Under the pieces are notes generated by a model that was not told where the DNA came from, searched no databases, and was given only the letters and a program-made list of their open reading frames with translations. Below, one piece after another: positions 10,647-19,177 of a stretch of 64,000 nt of DNA. Both the position numbers and the translations under genes were made by a program. Position 1 is the first letter of the stretch; each line of letters opens with the position of its first letter. This DNA is from Paraburkholderia guartelaensis (GTDB lineage Bacteria; Pseudomonadota; Gammaproteobacteria; Burkholderiales; Burkholderiaceae), in NCBI RefSeq assembly GCF_004353905.1, contig NZ_SMOD01000005.1, forward strand, positions 62,001 through 126,000, in the 5' to 3' direction.

Positions 10647-11795
10647 ATGACTCGAAGACTCAGGCTCGGGATGGTCGGCGGCGGCGAGGGGGCGTTCATC
10701 GGCGCCGTGCATCGCATCGCGGCGCGTCTCGACGACAGTTTCGAACTCGTCGCGGGCGCACTGTCGTCCGATGCGGCGCGCGCGCAGTCGAGCGCCGAGG
10801 CGCTCGGCCTCGCGCGCAGCTATGCGCACTGGGGCGAGATGGCGAGCATGGAAGGCGCGCGCGAGGACGGCATCGACGCGGTGGCCATCGTCACGCCGAA
10901 CCATCTGCACGCGCCGGTGGCGCACGCGTTCATGGATGCGGGTGTTCACGTGATCTGCGACAAGCCGCTCGCGGTCTCGCTCGCCGAGGGCGAAGCGCTC
11001 GCGCAACATGCGCGCGACGCCAATCTCGTGTTCGCGCTCACGCATACGTATTCGGGCTATCCGCTCGCGCGGCATGGGCGCGAGATGGTCGAGGCGGGTG
11101 AGATTGGCGAGGTGCGCATCGTGCAGGTCGAGTACGCGCAGGACTGGCTGGCCAATCCTGTCGAGACGAGCGGCGCGAACCGTCAGGCCGTGTGGCGCAC
11201 CGATCCGGCGCTCGCGGGGCCGGCGGGATGTCTGGGCGACATCGGCACGCATGCGTATCAGCTGGCGGCGTTCGTGAGCGCGCTCTTGCCGGAATCGCTC
11301 GCGGCCGAAGTGCATACCTTCGTGCCGGGCCGCCGCGTGGACGACCATGTGCAGGCGATGCTGCGCTACGCCAACGGCGCGCGCGGCATGTTGTGGGCGA
11401 GCCAGGTGGCGAGCGGCGCGGAGAACGCGTTGCGGCTGCGCGTGTATGGCACGAAGGCGAGCCTCGCGTTCGATCAGGAGGAGCCCAACCTGCTGTGGTT
11501 CACGCCGCAGGGCGGCGAGACGCAGCGGCTCACGCGCGGCCGCGTGACGGGGGCCGCCGCACGGCATGCCACGCGCGTGCCGCCGGGGCACCCGGAAGGC
11601 TATCTGGAGGCGTTCGCGCAGCTCTATCGCGACGCCGCCGCGCAGATCCTCGCGCGCGAGGCCGGCGAGCCCGCGCCGCCCGCAAGCCGCCTGCTGACGA
11701 CGGTCGACGACGGCGTGGAGGGGCTACGCTTTATCGAGGCCGTGCTGGCAAGCAGCGCGGCGGGCGGCGCCTGGCGCAGCATCGTGCGGCCGTGA
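10647..11795 (+). CDS. Gfo/Idh/MocA-family NAD(P)-dependent sugar dehydrogenase
   Basis: Oxidoreductase of 382 residues. The N-terminal Rossmann motif is MVGGGEGAFIG at 9-19, the cofactor/catalytic lysine motif is CDKP with K106, and the D198/H202 pair lies in LGDIGTHAYQL. The C-terminal GFO/IDH fold includes the usual beta-sheet region. AGGAGA precedes the ATG. It is the last gene of the sugar cluster, 25 bases after the TIM-barrel gene. Oxidation of a sugar, polyol or glycoside hydroxyl is expected; the substrate and position are not determined by the sequence. Confidence 0.88.
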   Translation: MTRRLRLGMVGGGEGAFIGAVHRIAARLDDSFELVAGALSSDAARAQSSAEALGLARSYAHWGEMASMEGAREDGIDAVAIVTPNHLHAPVAHAFMDAGVHVICDKPLAVSLAEGEALAQHARDANLVFALTHTYSGYPLARHGREMVEAGEIGEVRIVQVEYAQDWLANPVETSGANRQAVWRTDPALAGPAGCLGDIGTHAYQLAAFVSALLPESLAAEVHTFVPGRRVDDHVQAMLRYANGARGMLWASQVASGAENALRLRVYGTKASLAFDQEEPNLLWFTPQGGETQRLTRGRVTGAAARHATRVPPGHPEGYLEAFAQLYRDAAAQILAREAGEPAPPASRLLTTVDDGVEGLRFIEAVLASSAAGGAWRSIVRP

Positions 11796-11970
11796 CTGGC
11801 CATTCGGACGAATTGAGCGCGTAGGGCCTGGCAGTGAAACTTGCGGCATGTTTAACCCACTTCAAAGGCGAAGCATGTCCAACGTCATTCAACTGCATTA
11901 CACTGCGTATTCGACGAAATCGGCGACAGGGTCGGCGACAAGCGCAATAACCAAACCAGGGAGCGAGTCG

Positions 11971-12294
11971 ATGAACGCAAATGCATTGGTACAGGTTCGC
12001 ATCGATCACGCGCTCAAGCAGCGCGCGGCTGAAGTGCTCGACAACATGGGGCTCACGGTATCCGACGCCGTGCGCATTCTGCTCACGCGTATCGCGAACG
12101 AGGGGGCGTTGCCATTCGATTTCGCTGTCGATCCGGTGGCGCATGACGCGTGGTTCCGGGCGAAGGTACGCGAAGCGCTGAAGGACCCGCGGCCGACTGT
12201 GGCAGATGAAGAGGTGGAGGCGCACTTCGCGAAGCGGCGCGCGGCCGTGGCCGGCCAGCCGGAGCCCGCACGCAACCGCAAGGCGAAGAGTTGA
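11971..12294 (+). CDS. RelB/DinJ-family antitoxin
   Basis: Antitoxin of 107 residues. Residues 1-50 form a ribbon-helix-helix segment (VQVRIDHALKQRAAEVLDNMG then TVSDAVRILLTRIA) typical of DinJ/RelB; the C-terminal half would wrap the toxin. The ATG at 11971 has GGGAG eight bases upstream, and an earlier in-frame ATG at 11848 adds low-complexity residues and was rejected. The stop codon overlaps the toxin start. It would neutralise the toxin and repress the operon. The tail is basic and longer than in E. coli DinJ. Confidence 0.85.
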   Translation: MNANALVQVRIDHALKQRAAEVLDNMGLTVSDAVRILLTRIANEGALPFDFAVDPVAHDAWFRAKVREALKDPRPTVADEEVEAHFAKRRAAVAGQPEPARNRKAKS

Positions 12295-12578
12295 GGGTTT
12301 GCTGGTCACCGCTCGCGCTGGCTGACCGCGAAGCGCTGTTCAACTTCACTGTGACGAGCAACCCGCGTAGAGCGATTGCGTGGGACGAGCGGATTTCGGC
12401 ATCCGTTCGACGTCTGCGGCTTTTTCCCAACCTTGGCCGGGTTGGTCGCGTGAGCAGCACACGCGAACTGGTGGTCGAATCAACGCCGTTCGTGCTCGCT
12501 TACCGGTGCGAGAACGAGGCGCTCACGATATTGCGCGTCCTGCACGGCGCGCGCCGCTGGCCTGACGCTATCGACTGA
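12291..12578 (+). CDS. RelE/ParE-superfamily toxin (TTG start)
   Basis: Toxin of 95 residues. The conserved segments are WSPLALADREALFNF near the N-terminus and ILRVLHGARRWP at the C-terminus, characteristic of ParE/RelE plasmid-stabilisation toxins. No upstream ATG or GTG exists in frame, and TTG at 12291 overlaps the antitoxin stop by four bases, giving strict translational coupling. Whether it cleaves ribosome-bound mRNA (RelE-like) or poisons gyrase (ParE-like) cannot be decided here. The pair sits between two unrelated transcription units and is the only accessory-looking locus in the window. Confidence 0.82.
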   Translation: MRVCWSPLALADREALFNFTVTSNPRRAIAWDERISASVRRLRLFPNLGRVGRVSSTRELVVESTPFVLAYRCENEALTILRVLHGARRWPDAID

Positions 12579-12601
12579 GCGGCGGCAGGGCGCCGCCGCT
12601 C
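12577..12601. terminator. GC hairpin between convergent toxin and binding-protein genes
   Basis: Ten-base-pair stem GAGCGGCGGC/GCCGCCGCTC with a five-base loop, in the 30 bp between two convergent genes. It lacks a clear T-tract, so terminator activity is uncertain. Confidence 0.45.
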
Positions 12602-12608
12602 ATAGCGC

Positions 12609-13775
12609 TTATTGCCCCAGATACACGAACTTGCCCCCGCGCACCGTGCCCATCACGCTCGCGCGCTGGTCGAGGCCCACGTGGTCCGTCGGGCTCGTGT
12701 TCACCATGCCGTTGGGCACGACCACTTCGTGCGCGTGCTCCAGCTCGTTGCGCAACGCCACGCGGAACGCCTCGGTGCCTGGCTGCGCGGTCTTGAGCGC
12801 GCGCGCAACCGCGTCCTGCAAGCGCGGGTACACGCCAGCCGCATCGCCTGCGAACTGCGTGACGGTGCCGGGACCGTACTTTGCCTCATAGGCGTCGACG
12901 AACGCGAGTGCCGCCTTTTGCGCCGGCTGGTCGGCGGGCAGCGTGCGCGCCACCACCACGGGCTGGGTTGGGAACAGGGTGCCTTCTACGTCCTTGCCGC
13001 CCAGCTTGATGAATTCAGGCGTGGCGATGCCGTGCGTCTGGTAAATCGGCCCCTTGTAGCCGCGCTCGATCAGCGTGCGTTGCGGCAGCACGGTCGGCGT
13101 GCCTGCGCCGGCAATCAGCATGGCGTCCGGCTTGGCCGCCATCAGCTTGAGAATCTGGCCCGTCACGCTGGCGTCGGTGCGGTTGTAGCGCTCGGTCGCG
13201 ACGATCTGGATGTTGCGCTCCTTCGCGTACTTCGTGAATTCGTTGAGCCAGCTGTCGCCGTAGCTGTCCGCGAAGCCGATGAAGCCCACGCTCTTCACGC
13301 CGTGCGCGGCCATGTAGCGCGTCATGACGTCGGCCATGGCGGCATCGGTCTGCGCCATCTTGAAGGCCCACACGCGCGCGCCCTGCTGCGGCTCGACCAC
13401 CGAGCCCGAGCCGACCAGCGTGATCATCGGCGTCTTGCTTTCCGCCACCGGGTCGAGCGCCGCGAGCGCCGCCGGCGTGATATTCGGGCCGACGATCACG
13501 TCCACGTGATCTTCGTTGATGAGCTTGTGGATGTTGCGCACGGCGGCGCCCGGGTCCGAGCCGTCGTCGAGCACGATGTAGTCGGCCTTCTGGCCCGCGA
13601 TCGTCTCGGGCCACATCAGCATGGCGTTCTTGCTCGTGATGCCGATAGCGGCGGCAGGCCCCGTGCTCGAGAGGTCGATGCCGACCTTGATGTCGGCGTG
13701 GGCAGCCGGAGCGAAAGTGGCAGCGGCAAGGGCGGCAGCCGCGGCGAGCGGGCGCAAAAGCGTGTACAGCTTCAT
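12609..13775 (-). CDS. Orphan branched-chain-amino-acid-type ABC substrate-binding protein
   Basis: Periplasmic receptor of 388 residues with a Sec signal cleaved after about AHA27. A Peripla_BP_6 (LivK-like) fold follows: IKVGIDLSSTGPAAAIG at 29-45, VDVIVGPNITPAALA near 90 and SVGFIGFADSYGDSW near 165. GGAGA precedes the ATG at 13775. No permease or ATPase gene is adjacent, so it must share a transporter encoded elsewhere or act alone. It lies downstream of cysB on the same strand with 92 bp between, so co-transcription is possible. The ligand is unknown. Confidence 0.88.
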   Translation of the reverse strand: MKLYTLLRPLAAAAALAAATFAPAAHADIKVGIDLSSTGPAAAIGITSKNAMLMWPETIAGQKADYIVLDDGSDPGAAVRNIHKLINEDHVDVIVGPNITPAALAALDPVAESKTPMITLVGSGSVVEPQQGARVWAFKMAQTDAAMADVMTRYMAAHGVKSVGFIGFADSYGDSWLNEFTKYAKERNIQIVATERYNRTDASVTGQILKLMAAKPDAMLIAGAGTPTVLPQRTLIERGYKGPIYQTHGIATPEFIKLGGKDVEGTLFPTQPVVVARTLPADQPAQKAALAFVDAYEAKYGPGTVTQFAGDAAGVYPRLQDAVARALKTAQPGTEAFRVALRNELEHAHEVVVPNGMVNTSPTDHVGLDQRASVMGTVRGGKFVYLGQ

Positions 13776-13867
13776 CCGTTGAGTCTCCAGGCGAGAAGTG
13801 ATGTTGTTGTAATGCGGATTTTGTCTGATTTTTCTTCCGGCGCGGCCGAGGTCGCGGCCGCCCGACG

Positions 13868-14809
13868 CTACAGCTCGTAGGTCTCGTGCTCGCCCTTGAG
13901 CGCCTGCTCGATGAGCTTGCGATTCAGGCTCGGCGAAAGCAGTTCGACGAGCGTATACACATAGCTGCGCAGGTAAGCGCCCTGCTTGAGCGCAACGCGT
14001 GTGACATTGCTGCCGAACAGATGTCCCACGGGCACCGCGCGCAGGTGACGGTCGCGTTCGGCGTTGAAGGCGATGTCGGCCATGATCCCGACGCCGAGGC
14101 CCAGCTCCACGTAGGTCTTGATCACGTCGGCGTCGATGGCTTCCAGCACGATGTCGGGCGAGAGCGCGCGCAGGCGGAACGCGTCGTTGATCTTGGTTCG
14201 CCCGGCGAACGCATTGTCGTAGGTGATCAGCGGATATTGGGCCAGATCGTCGAGCGAAAGCGGCTTGCGCTCGAGCAGCGGATGGTCGGGCAGCATTACC
14301 GCCACGTGATGCCACGTGAAACAGGGCAGCGACACCAGTTCCTTGTAGCCGGAGATGGCCTCGGTCGCGATGCAGAGATCGGCCTGGTCATGAAGCACCA
14401 TTTCCGCGACCTGCGTCGGGCTGCCTTGCAGGATCGAGAGGTGCACCTTCGGGAAGCGCCGCTTGAACTCGGCGATGGCGGCGGGCAGCGAGTACCGTGC
14501 CTGCGTGTGCGTGGCGGCGATCGTGAGGTTGCCCTGGTCCTGCGCCGCGTAATCCTTGCCCACGCGCTTGAGGCTCTCCACTTCCTGAAGAATGCGCTCC
14601 ACCGAGGCGAGGATGATCCGACCCGGCTCCGTGAGCGAGCGCACGCGCTTGCCGTGGCGCGTAAAGATTTCGACCCCAAGCTCGTCTTCCAGCTCGATGA
14701 TCGCCTTCGAGACGCCCGGCTGGCTTGTATACAGTGCCTTGGCCGCTTCTGTGAGGTTGAAGTTCTGGCGTACCGCCTCACGGACGAAGCGGAACTGGTG
14801 CAGGTTCAT
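13868..14809 (-). CDS. cysB: CysB-type LysR regulator of sulfur assimilation
   Basis: LysR-family activator of 313 residues. The N-terminal winged HTH spans about residues 18-38 (NLTEAAKALYTSQPGVSKAI) and the CysB-like effector domain includes ISGYKELVSLPCFTWHH and AGRTKINDAF. In enterobacteria CysB is induced by acetylserine and activates sulfate-reduction genes. Here it is divergent from cysI across 248 bp, which supports direct control of that operon. A paralogue such as Cbl or SsuR cannot be excluded, but the context favours CysB. Confidence 0.9.
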   Translation of the reverse strand: MNLHQFRFVREAVRQNFNLTEAAKALYTSQPGVSKAIIELEDELGVEIFTRHGKRVRSLTEPGRIILASVERILQEVESLKRVGKDYAAQDQGNLTIAATHTQARYSLPAAIAEFKRRFPKVHLSILQGSPTQVAEMVLHDQADLCIATEAISGYKELVSLPCFTWHHVAVMLPDHPLLERKPLSLDDLAQYPLITYDNAFAGRTKINDAFRLRALSPDIVLEAIDADVIKTYVELGLGVGIMADIAFNAERDRHLRAVPVGHLFGSNVTRVALKQGAYLRSYVYTLVELLSPSLNRKLIEQALKGEHETYEL

Positions 14810-14918
14810 AGATAACCCTTATAACCTGTTTGCATATCGACCTGATTTTTGAGTCGTTTGAAATATAAGGCGAGTTTATTACCATTCCTCCAACTTTTCC
14901 AATATGGATATCTGTTTT

Positions 14919-14936
14919 GGTCATTAGCAAATGACC
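14919..14936. promoter_or_regulatory. Inverted repeat in the cysB-cysI intergenic region
   Basis: GGTCATT and AATGACC flank AGCA, about 120 bp before cysI. The surrounding 14810-14930 is AT-rich compared with the genome, as expected for divergent promoters and CysB binding, but CysB sites are poorly conserved and this one is only a candidate. Confidence 0.35.
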
Positions 14937-15057
14937 GGCGCGATTGAAGGCGCGGCCGCCTCGCCAGGGGCAGGACAGAGCGGAAAGAACGAAGTCGAGA
15001 AGTCGGAGCGCGGCGTAACCGGAACGCCGCGATTGAACCAAACCCTGGGGTCCCCGA

Positions 15058-16737
15058 ATGTACCAATACGATCAGTACGACCAGACCATCGTCGACGAAC
15101 GCGTCGCGCAATACAGCGACCAGGTCCGCCGCCGCCTGTCGGGCGAATTGAGCGAAGAAGAGTTCCGTCCGCTGCGCCTGCAAAACGGCCTGTACTACCA
15201 GCGCCACGCCTACATGCACCGCATCGCGATTCCGTACGGCAATCTGCGCAGCGACCAGCTCCGCATGCTCGGCACGATCGCGCGTGAGCACGACCGCGGC
15301 TACGGCCACTTCTCGACGCGTTCGAACATCCAGTACAACTGGATCAAGCTGGAAGAAACGCCGGAAATCCTGCGCAAGCTGGCTTCCGTGCAGATGCACG
15401 GCATCCAGACTTCGGGCAACTGCATCCGCAACATCACCGCCGACCAGTTCGCGGGCGTCGCGCCCGACGAGATCGTCGATCCGCGCCCGTGGGCCGAAAT
15501 CCTGCGCCAGTGGTCGACGTTCCACCCCGAATTCGCTTGGCTGCCGCGCAAGTTCAAGATCGCCGTGTCGGGCTCGAAGGAAGACCGCGCCGCCGTGCAG
15601 ATCCACGATCTGGGCGTGTATCTCGAGCGCAACGAGCAGGGCGAAGTCGTCGCGAGCATCCTCGCGGGCGGCGGTCTTGGCCGCACGCCGATCGTCGGCA
15701 GCATCATCAAGCGCGACCTGCCGTGGCAGCACCTGCTGACCTACTGCGAAGCCGTGCTGCGCGTGTACAACCGCTATGGCCGCCGCGACAACATGTACAA
15801 GGCGCGCATCAAGATCCTCGTGAAGGCGCTCTCGCCGGCGAAGTTCGCCGAGCAGGTCGAAGAAGAGTGGCAGCACCTGAAGGACGGCCCCTCGACGCTC
15901 ACGCAGGAAGAACTCGATCGCGTCTCGCAGTACTTCGTGCCGCCGGCGTATGAAAAGATCGCCGACACGGATACGTCGTACGAAAAGCATCTGCTGGAAA
16001 ACCGCGCGTTCGCGCGCTGGGTCGAGCGCAACGTGCGCCCGCACCGTGTGCCGGGCTACGCGTCGGTCACGCTCTCGCTCAAGCCGCGCAACATCGCGCC
16101 GGGCGACGCCACCGACGTGCAGATGGAAGCCGTGGCCGGTTGGGCCGATGAATACTCGTTCGGCCAGATCCGCGTTTCGCACGAGCAGAACCTGATCCTC
16201 GCCGACGTCAAGAAGCGCGACCTGTTCGCGCTGTGGGAAAAGGCCAAGGCGCAAGGTTTCGCGACCGCGAACATTGGCCTCTTGACCGACATCATCGCGT
16301 GCCCGGGCGGCGACTTCTGCTCGCTTGCCAATGCGAAGTCGATTCCCATCGCGCTGGCGATCCAGGAGCGCTTCGACAACCTCGACTTCGTCTATGACCT
16401 GGGCGACCTGTCGCTGAACATCTCGGGCTGCATCAACGCATGCGGTCACCACCACGTCGGCAACATCGGCGTGCTGGGCGTCGACAAGGATGGTTCGGAG
16501 TGGTATCAGGTCACGCTCGGCGGCGAGCAGGGCAACGGCGCCAACGGCGCGCGCCTTGGCCGCGTGATCGGCCCGTCGTTCTCGGCGGAAGAGATGCCCG
16601 ACGTGGTGCAGAAGGTGATCGATACGTTCGTCGAGCATCGCATCGACGACGAGCGTTTCATCGACACGTACGACCGCATCGGCATCGCGCCCTTCAAGGA
16701 GCGCGTGTACGCATCGCGCCAGCCGGCCCACGCTTAA
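15058..16737 (+). CDS. cysI: Sulfite reductase hemoprotein (siroheme/[4Fe-4S])
   Basis: Assimilatory sulfite (nitrite/sulfite-type) reductase of 559 residues that reduces sulfite to sulfide by six electrons. The siroheme-cluster cysteines are C415 and C421 (CPGGDFC) and C458 and C462 (SGCINACG), the C-x5-C...C-x3-C pattern. Ferredoxin-like half-domains lie near residues 60-130 and 335-400. It is the first gene of the sulfate operon. No flavoprotein CysJ gene is in the window, so the electron donor may be ferredoxin or another partner. Confidence 0.95.
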   Translation: MYQYDQYDQTIVDERVAQYSDQVRRRLSGELSEEEFRPLRLQNGLYYQRHAYMHRIAIPYGNLRSDQLRMLGTIAREHDRGYGHFSTRSNIQYNWIKLEETPEILRKLASVQMHGIQTSGNCIRNITADQFAGVAPDEIVDPRPWAEILRQWSTFHPEFAWLPRKFKIAVSGSKEDRAAVQIHDLGVYLERNEQGEVVASILAGGGLGRTPIVGSIIKRDLPWQHLLTYCEAVLRVYNRYGRRDNMYKARIKILVKALSPAKFAEQVEEEWQHLKDGPSTLTQEELDRVSQYFVPPAYEKIADTDTSYEKHLLENRAFARWVERNVRPHRVPGYASVTLSLKPRNIAPGDATDVQMEAVAGWADEYSFGQIRVSHEQNLILADVKKRDLFALWEKAKAQGFATANIGLLTDIIACPGGDFCSLANAKSIPIALAIQERFDNLDFVYDLGDLSLNISGCINACGHHHVGNIGVLGVDKDGSEWYQVTLGGEQGNGANGARLGRVIGPSFSAEEMPDVVQKVIDTFVEHRIDDERFIDTYDRIGIAPFKERVYASRQPAHA

Positions 16738-16780
16738 TGTACGCAACTGAAGCACGCAACGAGACTACGAGATTCGAGCA

Positions 16781-17326
16781 ATGGCATTGATCATCAAAAA
16801 ACGCGAGATCGTCGAAGACAACTGGCAAGTCGTGCGTGCGGCCGAAGACGGCGCATTGCCCGAGGTTGCCGCGCTGCCCGCGGGCAAGGTGCTGGTGCCG
16901 CTCGCTTACTGGCAAGCGCAGCGTGACGCACTGGTCGCTTCGCGCGGCAGGGACGAACTCGGCGTGTGGCTCGCGCCGGACAGCGAACCGGCCGATATCG
17001 CCGCCGACTTCGACAAGCTCGCGGTGATCGGCGTGGACTTCCCCGTGTTCCGCGATGGCCGCGGCTTCTCGATCGGCCGTCTGCTGCGCGAGCGCTATGG
17101 CTACAAGGGCGAACTGCGCGCGATCGGCGACGTGCTGCGCGATCAGTTGCGCTTTCACGAGCGCTGCGGCTTCGATGCGTTCGCCGTGCGCGCCGACAAG
17201 GACATCCACGACGCGCTCAAGGCGTTCACCGAGTTCACGGTGCAATACCAGGGCGCCTTCGACGAACCGTCGCCGCTGTTCCGCCGCCGTCTGGCTCAAC
17301 AAGCGCAACAAGGTTCGGCAGCATGA
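16781..17326 (+). CDS. DUF934 protein of the sulfate-assimilation operon
   Basis: Cytosolic protein of 181 residues belonging to DUF934 (COG3749). It shows LIIKKREIVEDNW at the start and GRGFSIGRLLRERYGYKGELRAIGDVLRDQ in the middle, given here as family features at about residues 90-120. The cysteine content is low, with no obvious metal motif. It lies between cysI and cysH, and its TGA overlaps the cysH ATG. This position is conserved in many proteobacteria, suggesting a role with sulfite or APS reductase, but no biochemical function can be assigned from the sequence. Confidence 0.88.
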   Translation: MALIIKKREIVEDNWQVVRAAEDGALPEVAALPAGKVLVPLAYWQAQRDALVASRGRDELGVWLAPDSEPADIAADFDKLAVIGVDFPVFRDGRGFSIGRLLRERYGYKGELRAIGDVLRDQLRFHERCGFDAFAVRADKDIHDALKAFTEFTVQYQGAFDEPSPLFRRRLAQQAQQGSAA

Positions 17327-18090
17327 GCAGCGTCGCGAACGAAATCACGGCTGAACTGCAGGCGAAGATCGGGCGCCTCGACGCGCTGCTCGATTCGATC
17401 GCGGCGCGCCACGCCAACGTGAAGCTGGCCAGCAGCCTCGCAGCCGAAGACATGCTGCTCACGCACGCGATTCTTTCGCGCGGTGTGAAAATCGGCGTCT
17501 TCTCGCTGAACACGGGCCGCCTGCACGCGGAAACGCTCGGCATGATCGACGCGGTGCGCGAGCGCTACGGCTACGAGATCGAGCAGTTTCATCCGCAACA
17601 GGACGCCGTCGACGAATACGTCACCCAGCACGGCCTGAACGCGTTCTACGAGAGCGTCGATCTGCGCAAGCGCTGCTGCGAAATCCGCAAGGTCGAGCCG
17701 CTGAACCGTGCGCTGTCGGGCGTTTCCGCGTGGGTTACGGGCCAGCGCCGCGAGCAGTCGGTCACGCGCGCGGAGCTGCACGAGGAAGAGCGCGACGAAG
17801 CGCGCAACATCGACAAGTTCAATCCGCTCGCGGACTGGACCGAAGCCGATGTCTGGGCCTACCTGCGCGCCCATGACGTGCCCGTGAACCCGCTGCACGC
17901 CCGCGGCTACCCGAGCATCGGCTGCGAGCCCTGCACCCGTGCGATCCGTCCCGGCGAAGACAGCCGCGCGGGCCGCTGGTGGTGGGAGTCGCGCGACACG
18001 AAGGAATGTGGCTTGCACATCACGTCCGTGTCGGCCATTCCGGTCGTCGAAGTGTCGTCCGAAGTGTCGTCCATCCGCCAGGCGAACTAA
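17323..18090 (+). CDS. cysH: Adenylylsulfate (APS) reductase, [4Fe-4S] type
   Basis: Thioredoxin-dependent reductase of 255 residues releasing sulfite from APS. Cysteine pairs C118-C119 (RCCEIRK) and C201-x2-C204 (GCEPCT) ligate the [4Fe-4S] cluster that marks APS rather than PAPS reductases, and C229 in ECGLH is the redox cysteine. The start at 17323 overlaps the DUF934 stop (ATGA). The absence of an APS kinase gene (cysC) in this operon agrees with the APS route. Confidence 0.94.
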   Translation: MSSVANEITAELQAKIGRLDALLDSIAARHANVKLASSLAAEDMLLTHAILSRGVKIGVFSLNTGRLHAETLGMIDAVRERYGYEIEQFHPQQDAVDEYVTQHGLNAFYESVDLRKRCCEIRKVEPLNRALSGVSAWVTGQRREQSVTRAELHEEERDEARNIDKFNPLADWTEADVWAYLRAHDVPVNPLHARGYPSIGCEPCTRAIRPGEDSRAGRWWWESRDTKECGLHITSVSAIPVVEVSSEVSSIRQAN

Positions 18091-18189
18091 GATTGAATTT
18101 TGTCGCGCTGTCGAAACGACGGCGCGAACGTCGAATACCGAGTACCGCGCGCCCAGCAAAAGGGGCGCGAACAAAGGAAGGATCCGAAC

Positions 18190-19152
18190 ATGAGCACCAC
18201 GCTCGACTCAGCAGTGAACGCACCGCTCCAGGTCACGGCGAACCGCATGGACCATCTCGACTGGCTCGAAGCCGAGTCGATCCACATCCTGCGTGAACTC
18301 GTCGCCGAATGCAGCAAGCCTGCGCTGCTGTTCTCGGGCGGCAAGGACTCGGTCGTCGTGCTGGCGCTCGCATTGAAGGCGTTCGGCCTCGGCGCGAACC
18401 GCAAGACCGCGCTGCCGTTCCCGCTCGTGCACATCGACACGGGCCACAACTATGAAGAAGTGATCGACTTCCGCGATCGCCGCGCAGCCGAAATCGGCGC
18501 GGAACTCGTGGTCGGTCACGTCGAAGATTCGATCAAGAAGGGCACTGTGCGCCTGCGCCGCGAAACCGATTCGCGCAACGCCGCGCAAGCGGTCACGCTG
18601 CTGGAAACCATCGAAGAATATGGCTACACGGCGATGATCGGCGGTGCGCGCCGCGACGAAGAGAAGGCGCGCGCGAAGGAGCGCATCTTCTCGTTCCGCG
18701 ACGAATTCGGTCAGTGGGATCCGAAGGCGCAGCGCCCTGAATTGTGGAGCCTCTACAACGCGCGTCTGCACAAGGGCGAGCACCTGCGCGTGTTTCCCAT
18801 CTCGAACTGGACGGAACTCGATGTGTGGCAATACATCGAGCGCGAGAAGCTCGAACTGCCGTCGATCTACTACGCGCACCAGCGCGAGATCGTGCGCCGC
18901 AACGGCCTGCTCGTGCCGGTCACGCCGCTCACGCCGATGAAGGAAGGCGAAGTCAGCGAAATGGCGCAGGTGCGTTTTCGCACCGTGGGCGACATCAGCT
19001 GCACGTGCCCGGTGGCGAGCGATGCCGACAACGTCGAGAAGATCATCGCCGAAACGGCCGTGACCGAGATCACGGAACGCGGTGCGACGCGCATGGACGA
19101 CCAGGCATCGGAAGCCGCGATGGAACAGCGCAAGAAGCAAGGTTATTTCTAA
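18190..19152 (+). CDS. cysD: Sulfate adenylyltransferase subunit 2
   Basis: Catalytic subunit of ATP sulfurylase: with CysN it makes APS from sulfate and ATP. The 320-residue protein has the PP-loop SGGKDS at 49-54, GARRDEEKARAKERIFS near 155-171, and WTELDVWQYI near 205. AAGGAAG lies nine bases before the ATG at 18190; a longer in-frame start at 18100 was rejected. It follows cysH by 99 bp and is followed by cysN within 25 bp. Confidence 0.95.
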   Translation: MSTTLDSAVNAPLQVTANRMDHLDWLEAESIHILRELVAECSKPALLFSGGKDSVVVLALALKAFGLGANRKTALPFPLVHIDTGHNYEEVIDFRDRRAAEIGAELVVGHVEDSIKKGTVRLRRETDSRNAAQAVTLLETIEEYGYTAMIGGARRDEEKARAKERIFSFRDEFGQWDPKAQRPELWSLYNARLHKGEHLRVFPISNWTELDVWQYIEREKLELPSIYYAHQREIVRRNGLLVPVTPLTPMKEGEVSEMAQVRFRTVGDISCTCPVASDADNVEKIIAETAVTEITERGATRMDDQASEAAMEQRKKQGYF

Positions 19153-19177
19153 AGAGCACGCAGAGGAAAGATTAGAC

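Noticed and set aside
11796..12608. Genomic island around the toxin-antitoxin pair
   Set aside because: No integrase, tRNA, flanking repeats or obvious base-composition shift; two small genes alone do not support an island.
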